A DNA stretch of 64,000 nt, from NCBI GenBank assembly GCA_036937835.1, contig CM072869.1, positions 11,382,001-11,446,000 on the forward strand, read 5' to 3'. Below are positions 11,761 through 22,950 of the stretch, one piece after another. The first letter of the stretch is position 1; every line of letters begins with the position of its first letter. Origin of the DNA: Pampus argenteus (Eukaryota > Chordata > Actinopteri > Scombriformes > Stromateidae). Position numbers and translations under genes: made by a program. The notes below the pieces were generated by a model, which searched no databases, had not been told where the DNA came from, and saw nothing but the letters and a program-made list of their open reading frames with translations.

Positions 11761-13407
11761 AATAGACCCAACAGTGGCATAATGTTGCTCTCTTATATAT
11801 ATATTACCAAAAAAGGGACTTATATATTTCTAAGTGAAACATAAAGAAAACAAAAATCTCACTTTTGACATAAACTGACAGTTTGAGCAATTGCACTGCT
11901 GCAATATGTCTGGATAAAATGTATCTTCTAAAAAAGTAATAAATGTTAAATTCATAGCTCACAAACTAATATTTTCAATACACTGAAATTATTATTTTTT
12001 TAACCTTATATAATACATTAAAGCAATTATAGATAATGTTAATTTTCAAAAAGGCCAGATACACTTTTAAAGTAAATCATAAGTAAGTTCATGTACATGT
12101 GCAATGACACAAAATAATAATAATAATAATGATAATAATAATGATGACAAAAATAATAACTGAAAGGTACACAACCATTTATATTTATATTAGGACATAT
12201 ATTATTTTCTGATTCCTTGTCCTGTAAGTCTTCTCCTCCCACATGCTGCTGCCATATTAGTGGATAATGGGATCCGAAAATGGAAGCTAACTCATTGGAA
12301 TTAAATTTATCAGCATGTGCTCAGAGGTAATAAGCTGTCAGTTATAAAAATGAAGATTTGTATTTAGATATATGATAGGAAGAAAAATGAATAGGCAAAA
12401 TAAATGAAGCTGCTTTACAACTAAATTACTTATTTGGAGCCAACAGACCACGGAGAGAATCATGATGATGACAATGATTATTGCAGATAATATTTTCCCT
12501 ATGGAGGTGAAGATAGAAAATATGAAATAATTGCGTAACACAGGCCTACAAAGAGTTAACAGGAGGGAATTAAGAAATGTTTTGATAGAAGGGACCAAAA
12601 CCTTGAGGCATTATCAAACATTATAATGTAGGAAATCTAATTAGGACTGAGGGGGGATGTTTCTCCAAGATGCGCTGATCAAAACCACACTCTATAAACT
12701 GCTTAGACTGACGCAGGCTACATTTCTGTTTATATGCAGTCATATCATAAAACACAAACATCTCCACTAATATAAACATTGTGACAAAACAAAGTCATTG
12801 CAGTGCTAATCACATAATATTGCGTAAATAAAACAAAGTATAAAAAAATATAAACTAAAACTTATAAGTTTTGTTTACAATCAGCTGTCTAAACTGCTCT
12901 TGGCTTTAAATACAGCACAGTGGGGAAGCTGAATATCCATTTCAAACTGAAATTTTCATTAAAGCAGGATTTCTATTTTTAAAAAAGCTGATGAAAGCTG
13001 GTCTTACACCCAAGCTTGCGGGCTAAAGCAGCTGAATTTCAATTGATTAGGTACCCATGCATGATGAAAGTTTTTATAAATGACACCATAGTCAAAACAT
13101 TTCAAAGGAAACAATCCCTGCTGTATGCCAGGGTATTGCAAATGTGCCAGAAACCACATGAGAGAAGTACAGTAGATGAGAGGAAAGTGAATACAACTGA
13201 GTAAAACATTCAATCTAACAATATATGACAGTAACTGTCTTATTATTTCTCATTTTCCCCAATAACTCATTTGTAATTTGTGTAATATGTCATTTTGTAA
13301 TTTACATGTGACTTGACAGCTGCAAATTGTTATTTCCCTGTTTTGTGTATTAATGAAAAGATTTCTGCATGAACAAAGACTTGCAGAGCACAACAACTCT
13401 GTTGATG

Positions 13408-13409
<2 letters not shown>
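11761..13409. other. A+T-rich spacer with a small complex island
   Basis: Mostly A+T-rich, with an AAT repeat (12111-12146). A small complex patch at about 12630-12730 carries CTAATTAGG and GATGCGCTGATC, and may be a minor element. No gene is seen. Confidence 0.55.
12111..12146. repeat. (AAT)n imperfect repeat
   Basis: AAT units interrupted by GAT. Confidence 0.85.

Positions 13410-13455
<46 letters not shown>
13410..13455. repeat. (AT)23 microsatellite
   Basis: About 23 uninterrupted AT units. Confidence 0.95.
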
Positions 13456-13459
<4 letters not shown>

Positions 13460-13599
13460 TTTTGCCCCTAAAATGAAGCTATATAATTAAAAGTGTCCAC
13501 TATTTTGAGAACTGCATACATTTTTATAGGTAGCAACAGTGTACAATTGATATCAGCAGAAAGCTGCTGTAAGTTTTAATATATATCACTTATTGAGAG
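13456..13599. other. A+T-rich spacer
   Basis: Filler between the AT repeat and the next block. Confidence 0.6.
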
Positions 13600-14200
13600 A
13601 GAGAGATGATAGATATGTTCTTTCATCTGAGCAGCCTGGTGTAAACAAGCAAAGAAAGGTATATTAAAAATGCTGTGTCTACAGGGCTCATGTCTGATGC
13701 CTGTCAAATCATTAAAAAGGAGAGGTACTGTTATCAAATGCTTGGGATCAGCAATAGTGGTGGCACATCACTGAGATGAGGTATGTCTTCCATGGGGGCA
13801 ACTTGAGGGCCTTTTGTGAATTTATAGAGTGAGATAAAATCAGCTTCATATTTCTCCACGAAATCGGCTGATGAAAGCAGCCTGCAAGAGAATTACATGG
13901 CAAGAGTTTAGTCACCAGACCCATAGGCTTTATAGGCTGGGAATTGAAAAGGTAATGAGAAAAGCCATGCTGCAGGTTGGCTGTGTTTAATAAGTCATCA
14001 TGCCACTATCTATTGTTAGTCGCACAGACCCCACCAAGATTGTGTTTTCACCAATGCTTAATACTCTGCAGCTAGCAGACATTTCAATGGATAATAATAT
14101 ATCGAGCACAGAGCAGCAGGCTAGCAGCTTATGGCACAGACACCATTACACAGAGTCGTGTGATAACAGTGAACAAAGAACAAAGTCTAAAAAATGAGAC
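13600..14200. promoter_or_regulatory. Candidate regulatory block 14
   Basis: Long unique block of balanced composition. It has CCTGTCAAATCATT near 13699 (a PBX-MEIS-like site with one extra base), GGTAATGAG near 13951 and TAAGTCATCATGCC near 13991. A 65-codon frame at 14000-14197 has no recognised features. Confidence 0.36.
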
Positions 14201-14810
14201 TGTTCTCCAGTTGCCTCTTTTCTTGAAGAATATGTGATTGCAATTAAGATAGATGACTTTAGCAAAAAAAAAAAAAAAAAGCTGCCAATTCTGGGACATG
14301 GTAATTATGTGAAGAACTTACAAAGTAAAAATTTCCCTCCATGCAAAATACACAGTATAAGTATGTGTCATTGCATGTGCGCAAACACTCAGCATTCAGG
14401 CAGCATTCGACAACAAGAAAAAGAACGACATAAACGTTGCAGTCCACAGTAAACTGGGGAGAATGATACTTAGCAGTTGTATTTTCATCCTTTTTTAAAA
14501 AAATTGGTTCATCTCATAACTCATCAAACAAATTCATGCTATCTGAGGGATCTCTTTATTCTCTGAGTGAACTCGGCACATTTGCAAAAAAAAAAAAAAA
14601 GAGCCTGAAGGAAAATGAATTTAAATGTGAGCTGATGATGAATGGTTGAACTGATTTGCTGGCAAGAATTAAAGCTTTGTAACGACACTTGACACACATT
14701 TGATGAAAGGGGGAGTAAAACAAAAAATAAATAAATAAATAAATAAAATAAAAAAGACTTCTTTTTACAGTTTGTGTAATTACTGTATGACACATATAAT
14801 GGGCCATATT
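14201..14810. other. A-rich spacer
   Basis: Poly-A runs at 14264-14280 (17) and 14586-14600 (15), plus an AAAT repeat at 14722-14756. The minus-strand frames of 86 and 145 codons read through these as poly-F and so are artefacts of low complexity. Confidence 0.7.
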
Positions 14811-15145
14811 TCCCATTTTGACAGCACACTCCAGAGCTATCTTTTGTCTTTATGTCATTGCCTCTGGCTATGCATGAAAACAACACTATTACTACATTCA
14901 AACGTGGCCAGGCTGTTTGTTGTACACTTCCATCTACTGACATGAGCAGACCTGTTTTAAAAGACAGGCTTGTCACATACTCTGATCAATGAGAGTCAGT
15001 CAGGGATTTCTGAAGCGTGTGGAGTTTTTAACATGGAAATTGGCTTTGAACCCCATCTGTACAGGTCGGCACTACTTTGGGCAAAGCTCTGCTACTGCTG
15101 ACAGGGAAAATGAACCATCAATTCCTTATAATGTGGCTGATTATT
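14811..15145. promoter_or_regulatory. Candidate regulatory block 15
   Basis: Unique block with GCTATGCATG near 14868, TGATCAATGAG and TCAATTCCTTATAATG. It is the only complex sequence between the A-rich spacer and the poly-C/TA repeats. Confidence 0.28.
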
Positions 15146-15159
15146 ATCCCTCTTACCTA

Positions 15160-15168
15160 CCCCCCCCC
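15160..15168. repeat. Poly-C run (9)
   Basis: Nine C, just before the TA repeat. Confidence 0.8.
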
Positions 15169-15229
15169 ATACTCAAACTTACTGAATTTCTTCACCCTAA
15201 TATATCTGTACACTCTGATAGTAAAAGTG

Positions 15230-15231
<2 letters not shown>

Positions 15232-15267
<36 letters not shown>
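15232..15267. repeat. (AT)18 microsatellite
   Basis: About 18 AT units. The poly-IY peptide ends of overlapping frames come from this repeat. Confidence 0.95.
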
Positions 15268-15271
<4 letters not shown>

Positions 15272-15830
15272 TAAATAGCATCACCACCAACATAGCACAT
15301 ACTAAAGTAAAATAAAACTAGCAACAAATCACTGTTTGAATTGTGTATGGTGGTTTCACCAACACACTTCAACATATCAAAACCATCATATCCATCTGAT
15401 AATAATCCCCTAAATCTGAGATCAAACAGTTGTGTTAAACAAGGTCATATAAATCTTTAAAAATATGAAAGTGAAATAAGGTCAAAACAAAGGACTTTGA
15501 CTATACTGATCTGGTGGGTTGCTTATCATCACAATTTGAGTTTTACTTTTATGTTTAACAAAACACATTAGCACCATTAAAATGATTCAAATTATATATC
15601 CTACCTGTGTAGAAATGTTGATTTCACCAAAGTATCAGAGCGCAAAAAACCCCCAAAACAAAACAAAATAAAGCAAAACAAACCTTAAAACAAACAAACA
15701 AAAAAATAGATTTAAAGATAATACCTTTAACTTTAACAAGTGAAATTGGAGACTGACTGTGACACATGATACAAACCAGAGCAAAGTTTGAATGTGTGAA
15801 GTGTGTTCAGCAACTTCAGGAAGGGATCTG
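15268..15830. other. A+T-rich spacer
   Basis: Includes an A-rich AAAAC-type stretch at 15643-15706. No gene is seen. Confidence 0.65.
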
Positions 15831-16040
15831 TCAACGTCCAATCTGGGATGTCTTTATTTGACACGATTGGTTTTGTTAGGTTTCTTGAGCCAGTCCAGCC
15901 CGCTGGTGTCCCTTTCACCCCTAGAAGCAGCTGGGCCCTGACCCTGCAGCTCTGGCCCTCAAAGCTGAGCTCCTTTCAGGCCAATCGTATAGGGAACCTC
16001 CCTGTTCCCTCCCACTAGCAACATCCCATTCAGCTGCAGA
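15831..16040. promoter_or_regulatory. Promoter-like block with inverted CCAAT words
   Basis: GC-richer patch bounded by ACGATTGG (15863-15870) and its exact inverse CCAATCGT (15981-15988), so each CCAAT carries the same CGT flank. Just right of the second is a 7-bp inverted repeat AGGGAAC/GTTCCCT with a 6-nt spacer (15991-16010). NF-Y-type CCAAT pairs are usual in promoters, but no gene-like frame lies nearby. The interpretation is inference. Confidence 0.33.
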
Positions 16041-16459
16041 GATAACTTTATTCATCTTGTGCATCATTGTATCCAGTTGAATGCAGAAACTATGCAGACA
16101 CTTGAGTGAATTGAGCTAGCATGCGTGCATGTGTTAAGGACAGGAAAGAAGGGGAGGTGTTATGTCTTAATTTCTCCATTTTGACAGAAAACACATGTAT
16201 GGGTTCACTTTGAAAACACGTTCAGCCTTTTCATTTCAGTACGAGTGCAATCTGAAGTATTTAATGTGACAAAGATGGCGTCATTATTAAATGCTGGGAC
16301 TTAAAAGATGTTATCATGCAAGAGAGATTCAGTACATTTAAAACAATTACACACAATGTCTACAGATGATTTCTCTGTGTACTGGACTTAATTCACAAAA
16401 CTGCTAAATAGTTTTTATTTCCTTTTGTCTAATTTGGTAAACTCTGCACTCCTATTTCT
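16041..16459. other. Unassigned spacer
   Basis: Ordinary A+T-rich sequence with nothing recognised. Confidence 0.6.
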
Positions 16460-16810
16460 GATTTAGCGATAGACAGCTGGCAGGGACAGTTGAGCTTATT
16501 TTCACCTGCCTAACACCAAAACAGCACTAGGACCACCCTGCTCTTCTCTCATCATTCATATTCAAGCCAGGGCCTCTTGACAAGTCTGCTGATCTCACTC
16601 AATGTTTTGTGATTTGGACAATACGTTTTCACTGTGTGGGCAAAAATGCTGAGGCCATCACACTTCTTGAGGCCAGTCTTGTGAGACTCAACTGAGGCAG
16701 AAGCTCTGAATTATTCCTCCTCTGTGAAAGTTATGCTCGTCAATGCATCCGCTTGAAGCAGGTCAAGTCTGATGATGCAGTCAAACAGATAGTATGGGAC
16801 GTTGAGTTTT
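16460..16810. promoter_or_regulatory. Candidate regulatory block 16
   Basis: Contains an E-box CAGCTG (16474-16479), GGGACAG and a long unique stretch to about 16800 with TGAGGCC/GAGGCCA words near 16649 and 16668. No credible frame. Confidence 0.3.
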
Positions 16811-17450
16811 CTATGTTAACATGACATCACTGTTTAATATGAAGCTCACATTGCAGGAAAAGTAAAACTCTAATACAACTCAAAGTTTAATTTCCTGAGT
16901 TTAGGTGCTTGCAATATTTATGACTTAGAAATCTAATCTTACTCTACAGCTGTTATTTTGAATATAAGGTCGGTAATAATGTTAAAAAAATAGAAAATAC
17001 ACATCAAATGTATATGATAATATTCATTATATTGAAATGTTATAAATAATATGGCAGTACTGCTAAAATGATGTAAAACAACATCCGTCATGTTCATTTT
17101 AACACTACTGGATAGAAGAACTTCAACTGTGCTTAATTGCACGTGTATTTTAATTAAAATTTAACTCAACACACCCATATAGAAAGCTTGAACCATAACT
17201 TATATAAATACAAAAACATTTGTCCCAAACTTTAACTACTTTACCACCTTTATAATGCCATTTGGTTTTCTGCTACATGGAGTGTAATGACACTCACAAA
17301 TATGATTCTTCATAAAGAGTGTGAATATTTGTGATGTAGCCATTGGTAAAAATCCTTTTTGGGGATTTCAATATCTAAAAGAGAGAGAGGTTTATACATT
17401 AGCGCTGTAGTTGCAAAACACTGTTGATATTCAAATGATTATTGTGCAAA
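16811..17450. other. A+T-rich spacer
   Basis: Filler, with a short GA stretch near 17380. Confidence 0.65.
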
Positions 17451-17660
17451 ATCTGGGATAAGCTTCTGTGTGAGAGCTCTTCTAAGTGCCTACAACTATT
17501 GCTAATTCCCCTCACCATTGTGGGCCGAACAAAGGCCTTAATCCCATTTCACTTTTGCAGAAGGCTGGGGCTATTTTCCCTCTCATAAACCAACAACACT
17601 CCCCCTAGCCAGAGCTGAGAGGTTCTGAGAAAGGGGCCAGTGTGTGTATACTTCAAGGCT
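17451..17660. promoter_or_regulatory. Candidate regulatory block 17
   Basis: Compact unique block around GCTAATTCCCC (near 17500) and AAAGGCCTTAATCCC (near 17532), the latter with a TAATCCC bicoid/OTX-type core. Confidence 0.33.
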
Positions 17661-20014
17661 TTTTTGTCCAACTTGGCTAGTGCTCTGCATAAACTTTTAA
17701 GTGGTCCCAGTAGGCCTCAAACACCTTTTGGCAGAAAAAATAAGCTACCACAAACTGTAAAAAGGAAACCAAACACTCTCTTAACCTGGACAATACAAAA
17801 GAAAATATACGAAGTCTTTTATAACTCAGATTGGGTCTGGACTGCAAAGAGTTAACATGTTTTTTTCATGCACTAGTAAAGGAACTTTCATTCTTCTGAA
17901 AGCAGCTCTCTTTCTCTGCATTGTAAATCCTTTAATACATTATTTATAACACGGTGGTCCACTATCAAAGCAAGTGAAGTAGAACAGGATTCAGTTGTTG
18001 TACTTTGTAGTTTAGCTTTAGCTTGCTGCGGAAAATGAAACCACTTCTCCGACTTTGACATAATATTTTCCTTTGTTATTCACCCCACTTCATCCCTACC
18101 TTTCAAATTTATGGTTTAATTAAAACAACAGTTTCAAGGATTCCGTTCATTTAATTATATTACAGAGTCTTCACTGCAAATGTTAATATTGTCAAGAAAT
18201 ACAACCGCTTTTGCTATTACTATCACTATCATTTCATTTTGTCTATAGATTACTTAATCTCTGCTCATTATTGAATTCTGTTTTTAATAAAAACAAATCC
18301 CTTAAGAATGAATAATAAGCAGTAAGTATGTAAATATGGCCTTTAAAAGCTATATTCTTTCAATTCAATTCAATTTTGTAAGTAATAGGAGCAGACTATA
18401 TTGAGTAGGAGTTCTTGAGAAAAATCATACAGAGAGCAACGCCACAAGCCCAGTTGTTTAGTAAGCAAGTGATGGCTTTATTCACTTGCTGTGTCATGCG
18501 GTGCATGTGAACCAGCATGCAGACCAGCATGTGGCCTGTGTTGGCTCATGTTAGGTGTGTTGTTAGAGAGTGTACTTGCACTTAAAAAGGAGGGGCACAG
18601 CAAATACAAATACAAATCAGCCAGGCGTTTTCTTCAACAACCAGACAAACCATTCTCCTTTAATCTTAATCAATTAGACACCCATGAAGTGCAAACAAAT
18701 CACAAACCTGTCAGTGTATACAATACAGTGTAAAGAATTCCCAAATTACATGCAGTGTAGACAAGCCGCACCCCCTCCTACAACGCTGCTGGATTGAGTC
18801 CTCTAAAAAACAAACAACAGATCATATTTGTGCCATTGACTTACAGTGTAATAAAGACGATCTCTTTGCTAAGATGCCCACTGGAATCCAGAAACTGTTA
18901 GCTTAATATCCACTGGGATCCACTAAGGTGAGTGTAGCCTTTCACATACAATACTCAGTCCTGGAAAGTGATACATTTTTGCTTGATGTTAATGGTTTGT
19001 AACATCCCAAGATAGCAAAATTTATCTCTGGCCAACGTGGCCTAATAATATTTCTCTTGCTCAAAAGCCATGGTTAAAGTATTATTGAATTTTAACACAT
19101 GCATATAGGGAGTCATATATCAGATTCTATCAACTCTTATCTACACAGAGTGTCCACCTGAGGCTTTTTAGGGGGATGATGTTGCATGTGGGGGTTGCTT
19201 TCTTTACCTGCTCCGGAAACAACAAGTTACAGAAACAACAAAGTAGTAGTATACAATAAAGAAACTGTTACTGACCATCTATTAATGATCATCAATCATT
19301 TGTTTACTATTGCATTTACTGGCATTGTACCTCAAATAGTTTAAATCATGTTGGTGACCATCTCGGCTAAGCATTGCAAAATCATCGTTAAGGCTAATTT
19401 GACTACTTCTGCTACTTTATCTACAAGCAGTAGCTGTTGGATTGATATTTATTTTAATGACCAACTATTGGTCATATACTCAATAAATCAGTGAGTAATG
19501 AGTATTTAAAGAATGAATGTTGATCACACAGTGTTGCAATTAATAGCATTAACATCTACAGCATTGTTAGTGCTGTATATGTCAAACAATGATAAGACTT
19601 CTTTAAAAACCCCATGGTCCAAATACTAGTATAGGTTATGATTAAAAAAGAGATTTTAAGTGACAATGTTATCCACATGTTTTCGTGATGCTAATGTTAA
19701 CTTTATATTTCATTTGCCATGACCACACTATTTTCCCTAACCTTAAGCAAGTGGCTTTATCTGCCTGAACTCAAACAAATCTTAACAATTCTGCATTTCC
19801 CAATAATGGATATTGTAGGAATAATCAATTGAAAAACTGTCTGACAGTAGAATCATCTGAAGCGTGTCCCGATTCAATTTACAAATGCATAAAATCAAAC
19901 ACAACTAAATCTAATTAATTTATTAGGTTTTGAACGTAGCAATCACAGAATCCACTGACACACTTTAAAACACTTATTTTGGTGTTTTGTGTTTTGCTTT
20001 GCAGTCGGCTACTT
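17661..20014. other. Quiet A+T-rich stretch
   Basis: Few complex patches. Around 18500-18560 there are repeated CAGCATG words, and an 80-codon frame at 18491-18733 is unrecognised. No RNA gene or transposon is seen. Confidence 0.55.
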
Positions 20015-20056
20015 CTGATCCTCTTCCGGCTACAAATCTACCCAGAAGAGGATCGG
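20015..20056. other. 12-bp hairpin / inverted repeat
   Basis: CTGATCCTCTTC (20015-20026) pairs with GAAGAGGATCGG (20045-20056) with one G-T-type mismatch, around an 18-nt loop. It stands out in the otherwise plain DNA on both sides. The stem is shorter than a microRNA precursor. It could be a small palindromic insertion scar or a dimer binding site. Confidence 0.4.
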
Positions 20057-22390
20057 TTTCACATCACATCACATAAAGGAATATTTTCAGAGTATTAAAG
20101 TGCATGATCGGCCCTGTCCTAGAAGTTGAACATTTAGTAGTAGTAGTAGTAATAGTCCTTAATGTCTGTTTCTTGGAGAAGCTTTTTTAAAAATAGCTGT
20201 TTAGGAAGATTGACTAGTTTGTGATAAAATAAATTAAAAGTTAATAAATTTGAATTTTTAATGAATTTTTCATCTAAGTGCTCCATCTTATCTCCGAGCT
20301 TCGTCATTTTTCTACAATACTGATCAAAACATGCTATTGTGCCAACTTAATTCTGTCTTATTATTTGGATGGAAACCTAGCTAGACTGTTCGCTAAATGC
20401 CTATATAAAGTCACCCTTCTCTGCCCAGTGAGGCAAATCACACAGAAATTTTTCTCTGGGGCAACAAAACTGATGAGAGAATTTGAGGGTGGACAAAGAT
20501 TTCCACCTCCTGTGCTTTGTTTCTTGTCACTGATAACTTCAGTGTTGTACTCAGGACACTATAGACGCACATAGTATCTTATATGCTGCTTCTTTTCATC
20601 TGGAGTTTCACCAAGAGAAGAAAACACATTTAGAGGTTAATGTCCTGAAATCTCACTTCCATCTGTGCAGCCATCATGACCAACCAGTAGGAGTTCTAGT
20701 AAAGACATGATCCCTCACTGGCTTCCCACTAGTCAATATGCGTTTGTTGTAACTCGCATAACAAATTGGAGATAACAATATCAGGAACTTAAACCTGAGT
20801 GCATTCAAATGGCCAGTGCAGGAAAGTCATCCCATGAGATATACTGTGAACTACAGACAGATTTCTCTGGTGGCTTAATCAACATCAGGTTGTATGTATT
20901 GTATATTTTTATTCTTTGGGGATGGTCCCATATTGTAGAAAGGTTTCCATTTCTTTTTTGATTATAAAGCAGATCTAGGTTCTGTATAAATACTGTAAGT
21001 ATCAAAATACTCAGTCCATGGAGAAATGCACACAGCCCACACACTGTGTCTACAGTATTGTATGATACCTTGTATTTGTTGAAATGTCTGTAGTTTGTTT
21101 ATATAAGTTTACCTGTAGTCTAATAAATTCTATACATTAATTTAGAACGATAGTTGATCAAAACTATGTTTGATGAGTCCTAATATACAATTGTTTACCT
21201 GCCAGCCATTCAGGATTTACTACACTGAAAGATAGTTATAAAATGGGTATATGTATGCATGTTTCAGTGTGTAGTGCTAATAAGCTTTATCTTTGTGTCC
21301 ATTGTTAAGTTATTGCACATTGTTGCATAATTGTATGTTTGCATGTATTTTGAGTATTTCAAAGATGTCTGTTTTTATATGTATAGTTTAACTGTATTTA
21401 GTTATTAAATGGCTGTAATTATGTGAAAAAACTTCAGAAAAAGTTCGGGAAAAAAAGCTTGATTTTGCACTGTTAAAACTTGCATTAGTTGATATTTTTT
21501 ATAATAACTTAGAATCAAATGACTCCATATAATGTTCAAATGGTTGTTTCTGGTGATAAAATCACAGATAATTATGATTCACAGGTAAACAGTGGTTTGT
21601 AACCTATTGTAGTTCATTGTTTGGTTGAGTTTTATCAACTTCTTTTAGCATAGACAAACCCTGCAAGACTACAAGACTACAAAACATCAACATCATCCAA
21701 AGACCCAGGTATTTTTTATCAGTTGGGGGTTGGTGAAGACCAAGTAAAGAGGAGAATGCTGAATACTCAGGTGAACAGAAACATGCCTCAGATGGGATGA
21801 CAATGTTGCTCCTTGGTAGCAAGATGTCTAAGCGGAAAAATATCTGCGACCAGTGATAATGATAATTTACAAGGAGATTACACTTTTGACCCCAAAAATG
21901 TCTTGATTAACCAGAATTTCCATTAGATTTACAGTGCAAATACTGCAAATACAACAGACATTATGCAAGCTACAATATACAACAGCTGTGCCTATAAATA
22001 TGAAACTGTACTACCATATAAAGTGACTTCACATTATCAATTTAATCTTTTGAAAACAGTATTTCAAACTTCTTCAACTATATTAAACTGGTCCTCCTGA
22101 GCTCTACTTAGCTGGACTAGTTATATAAACACAAATAAATCTACATATATAAAAATATAATTTTATAATAAAAATGTTTAGGGATTAGGGCAGAAGCGAA
22201 AAATGAAAATACTACTTTCATGGTATTGTATAAAAATGCATATATATTCCAAATTTTACAATACAAAAGAACCACTTAGCCCCAGTAGATTATTGGTCTT
22301 ATTAAGGTCTTAACTGGTGTGATAAGTTGTAACATCCAGGTGGTCATTAAATAAAATCTCTTATCAGGTTTTCACTTCTGGAGGTATTAA
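20057..22390. other. Quiet A+T-rich stretch
   Basis: A short TAG repeat at 20135-20149 and A+T-rich filler. The 98-codon frame at 20278-20574 begins at a GTG and has no recognised features. Confidence 0.6.
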
Positions 22391-22870
22391 GAGATAGTTT
22401 GGTAAAGAACATTTTCACCTCAGAGTTTAATTAATATTAAAGGAGTGGCAAAACAATAGCTCGACTGCATTTGAAATCTTAACCCCAGGTGCCCTCATTT
22501 GGAGTACCTTGCATATCTCCATGCTGCACCAGTCTAATCTATGGCATGTCAGCGTGACCAGGTGAAAAGTGGCGTTAATTCTATATTGGAGCTGGGCATG
22601 TGTTGAGAGTAGCAGAGACAGGTAGAGCATGCCATGGGAGTCAGTGTGTGACCTGAGAGGGATTGGCAGGCAGGGTGTTAATTGGATAGGTGCGCCGGCC
22701 CATTTGTGTTGGCCATCCCATCGCAGAAGACATTGTACCTAGTTCTTGACTCCCAAGACAAGCTGCTGTGCTCCTCTTAGACATGCTCTGAATATAGCCA
22801 ATGAAATTATTTGTTTCCCCAACAGCCACGTGACTTTACCCAGACACAAAGACAGGGGGATGGGAAAGAC
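22391..22870. promoter_or_regulatory. Candidate regulatory block 18 with CACGTG E-box
   Basis: The only strong island in the quiet region. It carries two NFI-type half-sites (TTGGCAGG near 22663, TTGGCCA near 22719), TTAATTGGATAGG near 22678 and CCACGTGAC with CACGTG at 22827-22832, a USF/TFE/MITF-type word. Unique and GC-richer than its surroundings. Confidence 0.38.
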
Positions 22871-22933
22871 AATGCATCAGAAGGTAGAGCCTCTCTAGGC
22901 TAAAATGGAGATTATTTGGACTGGTAAGGATTC

Positions 22934-22950
22934 TGTGTGTGTGTGTGTGT
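22934..22950. repeat. (TG)8 microsatellite
   Basis: TG units followed by ACGTACGTA. Confidence 0.9.

Noticed and set aside
14539..14976. 145-codon minus-strand frame
   Set aside because: Its middle is poly-F and Y/I repeats read from poly-A and AAAT tracts, so it is a low-complexity artefact.
20015..20056. MicroRNA precursor
   Set aside because: The stem is only 12 bp and does not extend. No known microRNA seed is recognised here or elsewhere in the window.
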